From: Microbacterium sp. LWO12-1.2
GTDB taxonomy: Bacteria > Actinomycetota > Actinomycetes > Actinomycetales > Microbacteriaceae
NCBI RefSeq assembly: GCF_040675875.1
Contig: NZ_JBEGII010000001.1
Coordinates: 3,410,001 to 3,474,000, forward strand
Length of the DNA stretch: 64,000 nt
Reading direction: 5' to 3'
Shown here: positions 25,571 to 33,011 of the stretch, one piece after another
Position numbering within the stretch: position 1 is the stretch's first letter
Layout: each line of letters begins with the position of its first letter
Position numbers and translations under genes: made by a program
The notes under the pieces: model-generated
What the model was told of the DNA's origin: nothing
Database searches by the model: none
The model's input: only the letters and a program-made list of their open reading frames with translations

Positions 25571-26202
25571 GCGAAACCTCCTGCGCTCGGTGCGGTCGGA
25601 GCGTCCAACAGGGCGCGGAGTTTGGCGAGGCAGCGCTGGCGGGTCGGACCGATGCTCCCGATCGGCATCGCGAGGTCGGCGGCGAGCCGGGTGTAGTCGG
25701 GGCGGTCGTCGAAGGCGATGACGCGCAGCAGCCGCTGGCAGCGCTCGGCCAGGCACTTCACCGCCGACCAGAGCCGCCGCTTCTCGTCGCTGAGCGTCGC
25801 GTGCTCCTCGGCCGATTGCTGCTCAGGGAGCAGGATGTCGAGGTCATCCGTGTCGGTGGTGTCCACGCGACCCTGCGCCTTGCCCACCCGCCAGGCCTCC
25901 CGGCGAGCCGTCGTGGTCAACCAAGCGGCGACGGCGCGGGAGTCGGCGATCGACGCCTGGCCGCGGACCAGCTGCAACCACGTGGTCTGCACGACGTCCT
26001 CCGCGAGGGTGCGCTCGAGCCCGTACGCGCGCACCACGTGCCAGAGCACGGGCGTCATCAGACGCACCAACTCGTCCATCGCGCGACCATCGCCCTCGCG
26101 CCATACGTCGAAGAGATCTGCCGCCCGCTGCCACCGCGCGGGCCCGTTTTCCGATGCAGGATCGAGAGCGGCGCCGGGTGCACCGTCGATCATGAAGCCC
26201 AT
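25567..26202 (-). CDS. RNA polymerase sigma factor, ECF type
   Basis: About 211 residues. Region 2 is seen as DELVRLMTPVLWHVVRAYGLERTLAEDVVQTTWLQL and region 4 as CQRLLRVIAFDDRPDYTRLAADLAMPIGSIGPTRQRCLAKLRALL, each given in outline, with an acidic linker between. The start is uncertain: the Met giving MGFMIDGAP was used, since upstream codons encode an unlikely hydrophobic leader, but the Met three codons later is equally good. It is the first gene of an operon with the 152-residue protein and the subtilase, suggesting it controls their expression. Confidence 0.85.
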   Translation of the reverse strand: MGFMIDGAPGAALDPASENGPARWQRAADLFDVWREGDGRAMDELVRLMTPVLWHVVRAYGLERTLAEDVVQTTWLQLVRGQASIADSRAVAAWLTTTARREAWRVGKAQGRVDTTDTDDLDILLPEQQSAEEHATLSDEKRRLWSAVKCLAERCQRLLRVIAFDDRPDYTRLAADLAMPIGSIGPTRQRCLAKLRALLDAPTAPSAGGFA

Positions 26203-26300
26203 TGTGATCACACCTACCAGGAGCACGGCAAGGGTTTTCTGATACATCGGGGGTCTCGGCGGTCGCCTGGGCAACCTTCCGCAGGGCGTGCCGTGCCGTT

Positions 26301-26411
26301 TGCAGGAGAGAGCGCGGAATGCAGGACCGTTTCGCGGCGAGTCATCCTGCAGGCGGAACATCCTCCTGCAGACCGCGCGGATGACGGCGCATGAGCGCGG
26401 ATGACGGCGCA
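26301..26411. repeat. Nested inverted repeat, TGCAGGAGGA family (copy 2), plus 20-bp direct repeat
   Basis: Arms TGCAGGAGAGAGCGCGGAAT... (26301-26326) and its partner ending TCCTCCTGCA (26345-26370) repeat the plan of 23371-23442. The subtilase/sigma operon is thus flanked by two copies of one palindrome family. Two 20-bp copies starting GCGCGGATGACGGCGCA follow at 26375 and 26395. Confidence 0.75.
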
Positions 26412-26446
26412 GAACCCGCGGATGGCCGAGCCGATAGCGTGGAGGG

Positions 26447-26665
26447 GTGATCCCCCTCGCCATCGTGCTCTTGCTCAACGCCGCCTTCAACGCCGTGGTC
26501 TGGCCGCAGTTCTACAAGCGGGTCGCGAAGGATCCGCGGGCGCGCGACGAGAACGGCAAGGCGACCCCGTTCCTCACCGTGCACGTGGTGTTGATCTCGA
26601 TCGCTCTCGTGCTCGCGCTGGTCTCTGCGCTCCTCGGCATCGCCGCGTTCACCGGCGCGTTGTAA
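26447..26665 (+). CDS. SCO4848-type small membrane protein
   Basis: A 72-residue protein with two transmembrane helices joined by a charged loop: PLAIVLLLNAAFNAVVWPQF, then YKRVAKDPRARDENGKATPF, then a hydrophobic helix of about 25 residues. This is the pattern and size of the actinobacterial SCO4848 family, of unknown function. The GTG start has GGAGG too close to act normally, so the message may be leaderless or start slightly differently. It stands alone between the sigma operon and a convergent membrane protein gene. Confidence 0.82.
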   Translation: MIPLAIVLLLNAAFNAVVWPQFYKRVAKDPRARDENGKATPFLTVHVVLISIALVLALVSALLGIAAFTGAL

Positions 26666-26731
26666 CCGGCGTCGGGGCGCTCAGCCCTGAGGGGCGGCGG
26701 ATGCTCGGAGCGCTCCCGCTGACGGGTCCGG

Positions 26732-27112
26732 TCAGTGCTGTTGCGTCTCGCGCTCTGCCAGCGTGCGGCGCAGCGCGGGCCCGAACAGATGGATGAGTGC
26801 AGCCACGAGCGCCCAGAGCACGAGCGCCGTCAGCACGACATCCCCGACGAGCGCGAGCCAGTCCACGCTCGTCGCCACCGGATCGACCCGGTCGCCCACG
26901 ACCTCGACCGTGGTGGGATAGTCGGCGGGCTGGTAGCGGCTGAGGTCTTGGTGGTACCAGGGGATCGGCCATCCGAAGGCCACGTCGCGCAACTGCGAGG
27001 GCGAGTGCACCGACACGGGGATCAGGTGCGCGATCGTCCAGGTGGTGGCGAGGGCGGCGACGAGGAGTCCGGCCGTCTGCACGACGATCGCCGGCCATCG
27101 TCGTCCCTGCAT
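26732..27112 (-). CDS. Hypothetical membrane protein
   Basis: A 126-residue protein not recognised. It has an N-terminal hydrophobic helix (VVQTAGLLVAALATTWTIAH), an exported middle part of about 55 residues rich in Tyr/Pro/Trp (GWPIPWYHQDLSRYQPADYP), and a C-terminal helix (VVLTALVLWALVAALIHLF) with a basic cytoplasmic tail. The ATG behind GAGGAGG was chosen over a GTG ten codons upstream. The next gene upstream on the same strand is an MFS transporter, 72 bp away. Confidence 0.75.
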   Translation of the reverse strand: MQGRRWPAIVVQTAGLLVAALATTWTIAHLIPVSVHSPSQLRDVAFGWPIPWYHQDLSRYQPADYPTTVEVVGDRVDPVATSVDWLALVGDVVLTALVLWALVAALIHLFGPALRRTLAERETQQH

Positions 27113-27184
27113 CGCTCCTCCTCGGGGCCTGGTCGTCCACACGCCACCCTAGGGGAGCGGTGAGGGGACGCGGGAGGCGACGCC

Positions 27185-28522
27185 TCACCGCACCTCGAAC
27201 TGCTGCGCATGCTCGGCCCACTTCGACTCGACCGGCAGCGCGCGCAGGGCCCGATTGCCGACGGCCAGCGCGACGGCGATCAGGCACAGCGCCGCGCACA
27301 CGAGGATGGTCCACTGCCGCCCGAGCATCGTCAGACCGAAGCCCGCGATCAGCGGCGCGATCGGCATCGCTCCCATGCCCAGCACACCGGCCGCGCTGTT
27401 GGCGCGTCCGAGCAGCTGCGTCGGAGTCGCGACCATGAAGTAGCCCATCATGCTGGCGTTGAGCGACGGCAGCAGCAGCACGGCAGTGCCGAGTACCGCG
27501 ATGATCGCCCACGGCGTGGTCACCGTCGAGAGCACGATCACGGCGATGCTGGCGACTGTGAGTCCGGCGATCGTCAGGACGCCGGCACCGATGCGCGGCA
27601 CGAGCAGCGGCGCCACGATCGCGCCGGCGAGCATCGCGATCCCGATCCCGGCCGAGATCGTGCCGATCAGGAGCTCCGGATAGCCGTCCTGCTGCAGCGC
27701 GTAGATCATGGTCGTGATGGCGGCGTTGAAGCCCAGGTTGATGATCGTGATGATGAGCAGCACGCCACCCAGGTCGGGGCGCGAGAACAGCCAGGTGAAG
27801 CCCTCGCGCATCTCCCGCCAGGCGTTCGGCTTCGCGGCGGGGGTGGTGTCGAAACCGGGATCATCCGGCGCGCCGGTGGCGGGTCGCGGCCGGACGCGCC
27901 GGGGCTCGTCGGCATCGTCTCCGTTTTTGCTCGAGCGTCCCCGCCCCAGCATCCAGGCCGTCAGTGCGGCGACCAGGTGGCAGAGCGTCATGACGACGCC
28001 GACGAGCCATCCGCCCACACCGAGCAGCAGGCCGCCGAGCGGTCCTCCGGCGAGCTGCAGCGCGGCATCGCGTCCCTGGTTCGCTGCCTGCGCGCGCCCC
28101 ATGCTGTCATCGGGCACGATCTCCTTGATCGCGCTCTCGCCTGCGACGTCGAACAGTCCGCTGCGGGCGGCGAGCAGCACGTCGATCACGAGCAGCGTGG
28201 TGAAGGTGAGCGAGCCGCTGAGGGCGAGGGCCGTGAATGCCCCCGCCAGCACGATGCCGATCAGCGATCCCCACAGCATGAGTCCGATGCGCGGATGACG
28301 GTCGGCGAGGATGCCGCCGGCCAGGGTGGTGAGCAGGCGGGCGATCATCGCCGCGGCACCGATGATGCCGGCCTGGGCGGGGTCGTTCGTGATGATCAGG
28401 GCGAGCAGGGGGATCGCGAATCCGAACAGCGCTGCCGCGAGTCCCTTGCTCGTGTCGCTCACGAGCCAGGTCAGATAGCGGGTGTTGCGCCACAGGCGGT
28501 GGGGTGCGGTCACGGTGGTCAT
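27185..28522 (-). CDS. MFS transporter
   Basis: A 445-residue major facilitator with 12 predicted helices and a long basic central loop (about residues 200-240, RPRPATGAPDDPGFD region). The motif ADRHPRIGLMLWGS after helix 2 is the MFS motif A in the form seen in drug- or metabolite-exporting members. The start Met giving MTTVTAPH was used. It is divergent from an ArsR-type regulator, and the intergenic operator repeats lie directly upstream of its start, so it is probably the regulator's target. The substrate is unknown. Confidence 0.87.
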   Translation of the reverse strand: MTTVTAPHRLWRNTRYLTWLVSDTSKGLAAALFGFAIPLLALIITNDPAQAGIIGAAAMIARLLTTLAGGILADRHPRIGLMLWGSLIGIVLAGAFTALALSGSLTFTTLLVIDVLLAARSGLFDVAGESAIKEIVPDDSMGRAQAANQGRDAALQLAGGPLGGLLLGVGGWLVGVVMTLCHLVAALTAWMLGRGRSSKNGDDADEPRRVRPRPATGAPDDPGFDTTPAAKPNAWREMREGFTWLFSRPDLGGVLLIITIINLGFNAAITTMIYALQQDGYPELLIGTISAGIGIAMLAGAIVAPLLVPRIGAGVLTIAGLTVASIAVIVLSTVTTPWAIIAVLGTAVLLLPSLNASMMGYFMVATPTQLLGRANSAAGVLGMGAMPIAPLIAGFGLTMLGRQWTILVCAALCLIAVALAVGNRALRALPVESKWAEHAQQFEVR

Positions 28523-28536
28523 GGGTCGAGAGTAAA

Positions 28537-28571
28537 TGCGCAAGAAGAATTGCGCAAGTCTTATTGCGCAA
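28537..28571. promoter_or_regulatory. Three TGCGCAA repeats (ArsR-family operator candidate)
   Basis: TGCGCAA occurs at 28537, 28551 and 28565, exactly 14 bp apart; two copies are the full palindrome TTGCGCAA. The array fills the space between the divergent MFS and ArsR genes, so one bound regulator could repress both promoters. Confidence 0.7.
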
Positions 28572-28596
28572 TTTCGGGTGCGGATAGACTCTCGAC

Positions 28597-29178
28597 ATGA
28601 GCGAGGAGCAGAAGCGACCCGATCCGGTGTGGATGACGTCGGCGATGCTCAAGGCCTACACCCATCCGCTCCGCCGGCAGATGCTGCACCTGTTCCGACA
28701 GCGCGAGTACCTCCGGGCCGCCGACATCGCCGAGGCGCTGGATGTCGCGGCCAACAGCGCGAGCTTCCACCTGCGCGTGCTCGCCGACGCGGGGCTGATC
28801 GAGGAGGCCCCAGAGCGTGCCCGCGACCGCCGTGACCGTGTGTGGGTCGCGCGCAGACAGTCGCTGAGCGTCGGAGGCCCCGAGAACCCGGTCGCCGACG
28901 AGGTGCTCGGCGGAGTCATGATCAACGCGGTCGCCGAGGAGCACAGCGAGATGTTGCGCCGCGTGCTCGCCTGGACACCCGAATACATCAGCGGACGCAC
29001 GACAGAGACGCACGCGGCGCTCTCGCAGCGCGCGGTGCGGTTGACCGGCGCCGAGTTCGACGCGTTGATGGAGCGTATCGAAGACGTGATGTCGGAGGCT
29101 GTCGAGGCGCATGACCCCGCCGACCCGGACAGCCGTCCGTGGCAGATCGACCTGCTGGCCGCCGACGACCAGATCTGA
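28597..29178 (+). CDS. ArsR family (winged-helix) transcriptional regulator
   Basis: A 193-residue regulator. The winged helix covers residues ~15-85 with HPLRRQMLHLFRQREYLRAADIAEALDVAANSASFHLRVL in outline, followed by a basic wing. The ~100-residue C-terminal extension is mostly helical and may bind a ligand; there is no Cys/His metal cluster, so it is not a metal sensor. It is divergent from the MFS exporter with a shared operator array. Such pairs usually sense a toxic or signalling molecule exported by the transporter. Confidence 0.85.
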   Translation: MSEEQKRPDPVWMTSAMLKAYTHPLRRQMLHLFRQREYLRAADIAEALDVAANSASFHLRVLADAGLIEEAPERARDRRDRVWVARRQSLSVGGPENPVADEVLGGVMINAVAEEHSEMLRRVLAWTPEYISGRTTETHAALSQRAVRLTGAEFDALMERIEDVMSEAVEAHDPADPDSRPWQIDLLAADDQI

Positions 29179-29215
29179 CCCGACCTCTCCCGGAGGGATG
29201 ACGCGCCTGGAACGA

Positions 29216-29256
29216 CGGATGCCGCGCCGCACGGGTGAGTGCGGGCGCGGCATCCG
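29216..29256. terminator. Hairpin between convergent genes
   Basis: Perfect 13-bp arms CGGATGCCGCGCC and GGCGCGGCATCCG with a 15-base loop, between the ArsR gene end and the ABC permease gene end. It can serve as terminator in both directions. Confidence 0.7.
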
Positions 29257-29280
29257 GCATCCGATACGGGTGAGCGGAGC

Positions 29281-29967
29281 TCAGGGGATCGCCCTTCGGA
29301 AGGCCAGGAACGAGACTCCACTGAGCACGGCGACCGCGAGCAGTCCCCACAGCGCGAGGCCGAGGATGCCGAGAGTGCCGATCGTGCGCCAGACATCGAC
29401 CCACAGCTCGAGCCGCGTCGCGAGGAACACCAGTCCGACCACCACCAGCGCCAAGGCGACGCCGACGATCGTGAGCACCGTCGGGCCCCAGCTCTTGTAG
29501 ATCGTGGCGCCGGTGAATCCGAGCACGAACAGCAGCAGGGCGAGCGTGAAGTAGGCCATGAAGGCACCGAAGGTGCCGGCCTCCCACAGCCACGGCAGGT
29601 AGAACATGTAGCCGTTCAGGCCGTAACCGTTCGTGGCCATCTCGATGCCGGCGCCGATCAGGAAGATCATGCCGAGGAACACGCTGCCGAGGACGGCGGT
29701 GAGCAGGGTGCCGGTGAAGAACTCCCGCCGGGTGATGCTCATGGCCTGCGAGAACGGGAAGGTGAGCGTCATCGCCGAGATGCCGATCGCGAAGAAGTAC
29801 CAGAGCGGTGCCTGGCCTGCCCCGATGTACTTCGGCCCGTCGCCCGGGATCATCGCGTAGATCAGCACCCCCAGGACGGTGACGCTGCCGAGGATGAGCA
29901 GCGGCACCCAGATGAAGGTCTGCCGGTTGATCAACTGCAGGCGGATGACATTGAGCGTGCGTCGCAT
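29281..29967 (-). CDS. ABC transporter permease (YtrC/D-like)
   Basis: A 228-residue membrane protein with about six hydrophobic segments, starting MRRTLNVIRLQLINRQTFIW. No family motif is diagnostic, but the size, topology and position directly after an ABC ATPase and a short GntR regulator match export modules of the YtrA-type systems. The ATG overlaps the ATPase stop (TGATG). The AGGAGG in the end of the ATPase gene is its ribosome site. Substrate unknown; related modules respond to cell-envelope antibiotics. Confidence 0.78.
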   Translation of the reverse strand: MRRTLNVIRLQLINRQTFIWVPLLILGSVTVLGVLIYAMIPGDGPKYIGAGQAPLWYFFAIGISAMTLTFPFSQAMSITRREFFTGTLLTAVLGSVFLGMIFLIGAGIEMATNGYGLNGYMFYLPWLWEAGTFGAFMAYFTLALLLFVLGFTGATIYKSWGPTVLTIVGVALALVVVGLVFLATRLELWVDVWRTIGTLGILGLALWGLLAVAVLSGVSFLAFRRAIP

Positions 29968-30869
29968 CAGCGGACCTCCTCTTTCGCGGCGGACTGTGCG
30001 TCCGCCTTCTGGGTGAGACGAACGATGAGCTGCTGCAGCGAGACCGGAGCCAGGTCGAGTCCGAGTGCGGTGACCTCGGCGCGTTCCGCGGGCGACAGTG
30101 CGCCCAGGACGGTGACCGAGGCGACGCGTCCGAGCGACTCCCGGTGGAGCACTTCGCGGGCGCCGACCCACGCGTCGACCGTGGCGGCGTCGCCGACGAC
30201 CGTGACAGCGCGGTCGCGCACGGCATCCGTGTCTTCGTTGAGCAGGATCGTGCCGTTGTCGATCACGATGACCTTCTCGATGAGATTGGAGACCTCGTCG
30301 ATCAGGTGCGACGAGAGGATGACGGTGCGCGGATGCTCGGCATAGTCCTCGAGGAGCCGGTCGTAGAAGATCTGTCGCGCGACGGCGTCGAGTCCGAGGT
30401 AGGGCTCGTCGAAGAAGGTGAGGTCGGCACGGGACGCGAGTCCGATGATCACGCCGACCGCCGACAGCTGACCGCGCGAGAGCTTCTTGATGGTCTGCTT
30501 CATCGGGAGCTGGAACGCGTCGATCAGTTCGTCGGCGAGACCCTGGTTCCAGTTCGGGAAGAACAGGCTCGCGGCCTTGAACGCATGCTTCGGATAGGCG
30601 TCGTCCGGGTACTTCTGGCTCTCGCGCACGAAGCAGATCCGGCTGAGGACACGGGTGTTCTCGTAGGGGTGCTCGCCGAAGACGCGCACCGTGCCGGAGG
30701 TCTCGAAGTTCTGCGCCGTGAGGATCGACATCAGCGTCGTCTTGCCGGCGCCGTTGCGACCGAGCAGGCCGTAGATCGCGCCCGCTTCGAGCGAGAGCGA
30801 GACGTTGTCGAGCGCGCGGGTGTCCTTGTAGGTCTTGGTGAGGTTCTGCACCTCGATGACGGCGGTCAT
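29967..30869 (-). CDS. ABC transporter ATP-binding protein
   Basis: A 300-residue ATPase. Walker A GRNGAGKTT at 37-45; the ABC signature reads LSRGQ instead of LSGGQ; Walker B is LTFFDEPYLGLD; the H-loop is ILSSHLIDEV. The C-terminal ~80 residues are a regulatory extension found in bacitracin/YtrB-type exporters. It is the middle gene of a GntR-ATPase-permease operon, overlapping both neighbours. The altered signature is seen in other export ATPases of this group and need not mean loss of activity. Confidence 0.88.
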   Translation of the reverse strand: MTAVIEVQNLTKTYKDTRALDNVSLSLEAGAIYGLLGRNGAGKTTLMSILTAQNFETSGTVRVFGEHPYENTRVLSRICFVRESQKYPDDAYPKHAFKAASLFFPNWNQGLADELIDAFQLPMKQTIKKLSRGQLSAVGVIIGLASRADLTFFDEPYLGLDAVARQIFYDRLLEDYAEHPRTVILSSHLIDEVSNLIEKVIVIDNGTILLNEDTDAVRDRAVTVVGDAATVDAWVGAREVLHRESLGRVASVTVLGALSPAERAEVTALGLDLAPVSLQQLIVRLTQKADAQSAAKEEVR

Positions 30870-31255
30870 GCGGGGTTCTTCCCTTCTGTGGTGGTGGGGT
30901 GCGCGGCGCGCTGCCGGAGCAGGTCCGCGAGGTCGTCGGCGCCGAGCCCGAGCGTGCGGGCCTCGGCGAGGAGCGGGTCGATGAAACGGTCGGCGAAGGC
31001 TGCGCGCCGTTCGCCCAGAAGCAGCTCCTTGGCGCCGTCGGCGACGAACATGCCGATGCCGCGGCGCTTGTACAGCACTCCCTTGTCGGTGAGCATGGCG
31101 ACTCCCTTCGCTGCGGTGGCCGGGTTGATGCGGTAGAACGCCGCGAGCTCGTTCGTGGAAGGAGCCTGTGACTCTTCGGCGAGAGAGCCGCCCAGGATCG
31201 AGTCCTCGATCTGCTCGGCGATCTGGAGGAAGAGCGGCTTGCCTTCTTCGATCAC
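30866..31255 (-). CDS. GntR family regulator, YtrA subfamily
   Basis: A 129-residue GntR protein. The winged helix (residues ~10-75) reads PLFLQIAEQIEDSILGGSL, then QAPSTNELAAFYRINPATAAKGVAMLTDKGVL in outline, then RRGIGMFV. Only a short helical C-terminus follows, which defines the YtrA subfamily. It is the first gene of the operon and probably represses it by binding the palindrome just upstream (31282-31299). Confidence 0.9.
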   Translation of the reverse strand: MIEEGKPLFLQIAEQIEDSILGGSLAEESQAPSTNELAAFYRINPATAAKGVAMLTDKGVLYKRRGIGMFVADGAKELLLGERRAAFADRFIDPLLAEARTLGLGADDLADLLRQRAAHPTTTEGKNPA

Positions 31256-31281
31256 GAGTCCTCCGGTCGGTTAGTGGGTTA

Positions 31282-31299
31282 GTTACTCGACTAAGTAAC
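31282..31299. promoter_or_regulatory. GntR-type operator upstream of the ABC export operon
   Basis: GTTACT-CGACTA-AGTAAC, a perfect 6-bp-arm palindrome 27 bp before the GntR start codon, flanked by further GGTTA/TAACC half-sites. YtrA-type regulators bind such sites at their own promoters. Confidence 0.65.
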
Positions 31300-31387
31300 C
31301 ATGTAACCGGTGTTCTGTCAAGAGGGCGCGGGGCAGGTGGAGCGACCGGCGCCGAGGGGCTGTGCGGGCGCCGCGTACAGTGGGCTG

Positions 31388-32602
31388 GTGCCGGACTTCC
31401 CTTACAGCCGCCTGCGTCGGTGGCCCGACGTCGAGGCGGATAACCTCCAGGCCCATGACGCGACCGATCAGCTGCTCGTCGAGAGGGCGCTCGAGGCCAT
31501 CGCCGTCCGGGGCCTGGACGGCTCGGAAGTCGCCGTGATCGGTGATGAGTACGGGGCGATCACCCTGGCCCTGACGGATGCCGGAGTGCGCGGCATCCGC
31601 GTGCATCAGGACCTTGCGACCGGACGCCGTGCCCTCGCCCGCAACGCGCAGGAGCTCGGACTCGACGGCTTCCGCTCGCACGAGCTCGACGCGGAACTGC
31701 TCGACGGCGCGCGGCTCGTGCTGCTGCAGTTGCCGAAGGCGCTGGCCGAGCTCGAGCAGATCGCGGATGCCGTCGCCCGGTGGGCCGCGTCTGACGCCGT
31801 GCTCATCGCCGGAGGTCGCGTCAAGCACATGACCCTCACGCAGAACGAGGTGCTGGGGCGGAGCTTCGCTCAGGTGCATGCCGAGCGCGCGGCGCGCAAG
31901 TCGCGGCTGCTGGTCGCGGAGGGGCCGCGTGAGGTGCCCGAGACGCCGCCGTTCCCTGTCACCGCGGCGCATGACGGCTTCAGCCTCGTGGCCTTCGGGG
32001 GTGCGTTCGCCGGCGCCCGGATCGACATCGGCACGCGGGTGCTGCTCGACGTGCTCGGGTCTGGTCGTTCACAACTCCTCAAAACCGGGGCCGATCACGC
32101 CGATTCGGGGTCGATTCGGCCCGAAACCGCCCGTTCTTCCGGAGTTATGAACGACCAGGCCGTCGCACCGACCGTGGTTGACCTCGGCTGCGGCACCGGT
32201 GCCCTCGCGATCGCCTACGCCCTCGCGCACCCCGACGCGCGGGTCATCGCCACCGATCGCTCGGCTGCGGCCGTCGCCTCCGCCCGTGCGAGTGTCGCGG
32301 CGAACGGGCTCGCCGACCGGATCACCGTGACGCACGACGATGCGGCGTCCGAGCTCCCGGACGCCGGCGCTGACGTCGTGCTGCTGAATCCGCCGTTCCA
32401 CCTCGGCAACAGCATCCACGTGGGTGCGGCCACGCGATTGTTCGAGGCCGCCGCGCGTGTGCTGAAGCCGGGTGGACACCTGCTCACGGTCTTCAACTCC
32501 TCGCTCTCGTATCGACCGGAATTGACCCGTTTGATCGGCCCGACCGAGCAGCTGCAGCGCACCGCCAAGTTCACGGTCACGCGCAGCATCCGACGCAGCT
32601 GA
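31388..32602 (+). CDS. rRNA (guanine-N2)-methyltransferase, RsmC/RlmG-like, with in-frame palindromic insertion
   Basis: A 404-residue class I methyltransferase that uses S-adenosylmethionine to modify a guanine in rRNA. The N-terminal domain is the degenerate methyltransferase fold of RsmC/RlmG. The C-terminal catalytic domain has the AdoMet loop VVDLGCGTG and the catalytic NPPFH. Between VLLDVL and VVDLGCGTG lies an extra segment of about 33 residues, encoded by a 98-bp palindrome (32061-32158); family members join these parts with only a few residues. The GTG start gives VPDFPYSRLRRWPDVEA. It is a lone gene divergent from the GntR operon. Confidence 0.85.
   Translation: MPDFPYSRLRRWPDVEADNLQAHDATDQLLVERALEAIAVRGLDGSEVAVIGDEYGAITLALTDAGVRGIRVHQDLATGRRALARNAQELGLDGFRSHELDAELLDGARLVLLQLPKALAELEQIADAVARWAASDAVLIAGGRVKHMTLTQNEVLGRSFAQVHAERAARKSRLLVAEGPREVPETPPFPVTAAHDGFSLVAFGGAFAGARIDIGTRVLLDVLGSGRSQLLKTGADHADSGSIRPETARSSGVMNDQAVAPTVVDLGCGTGALAIAYALAHPDARVIATDRSAAAVASARASVAANGLADRITVTHDDAASELPDAGADVVLLNPPFHLGNSIHVGAATRLFEAAARVLKPGGHLLTVFNSSLSYRPELTRLIGPTEQLQRTAKFTVTRSIRRS
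32061..32158. repeat. Palindromic element inside the methyltransferase gene
   Basis: Outer arms CTGGTCGTTCACAACTCC (32061-32078) and GGAGTTATGAACGACCAG (32141-32158) are complementary at 17 of 18 positions. The inner GGGCCGA / TCGGCCC words can pair too. The 98 bp are read through without a stop in the methyltransferase frame. Confidence 0.85.
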
Positions 32603-33011
32603 TCGCACGCGTGAGGGGTCAAGACACGCCCCGTCCGGACCTCGGGTCGCGGCGTGTTCTGACCCCTCACCGGGTGCGCGAACCCGCTGCGCGGGAAACT
32701 GACAGAACCCTATGCAATCCCCGGTCAGGCGGTGAAACGCGGGCACCCTGCGCGGGCGGGATTTGCCCCTGACCGGCCATTTCGTTACGTTGGAATGCGG
32801 GCCTGACGGTCCGAAGACCAGTCCGCGGTCACGTCCTTCTTTCGATGAGCTGTGCTGCGAAGAGGCGTGGGCGTACGGTCGATGCTCTATCGCGGTGGAT
32901 CCGAAATCCGCCGTCCGCGCCGCCACAGCACCTTTCTCGAAACGGCCGGGAGGATCACCCGGGCGTAACCGAAGCAGGCTCAGCCACCCGAAGGCGAGCC
33001 GCAGGGGAAAC
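32603..33011 (+). promoter_or_regulatory. Long untranslated leader upstream of the second osmoprotectant importer
   Basis: This 409-bp stretch has no convincing gene. It starts with a hairpin (32611-32670), then a second structure with perfect arms CCGGTCAGG (32721-32729) and CCTGACCGG (32768-32776), then TTCGTTACGTTGG near 32781, which contains a TACGTT-type -10 candidate. If transcription starts about 32797, the importer mRNA has a leader of over 200 nt. I see no known riboswitch core in it. Confidence 0.45.
32611..32670. terminator. Hairpin after the methyltransferase gene
   Basis: Arms GTGAGGGGTCAAGACACGCC (32611-32630) and GGCGTGTTCTGACCCCTCAC (32651-32670) pair at 18 of 20 positions, nine bases after the stop codon. 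Likely terminator. Confidence 0.75.

Noticed and set aside
27209..28600. Long open frame antisense to the MFS transporter gene (over 400 codons)
   Set aside because: It is a mirror of high-GC codon use; its composition is Arg/His/Gln/Asp-rich with no motif, while the minus-strand frame is a clear 12-helix MFS protein.
32780..33011. c-di-AMP (ydaO-type) or glycine riboswitch before the ProV-like gene
   Set aside because: The conserved cores of these riboswitches as I know them are not visible; only generic stems can be drawn.
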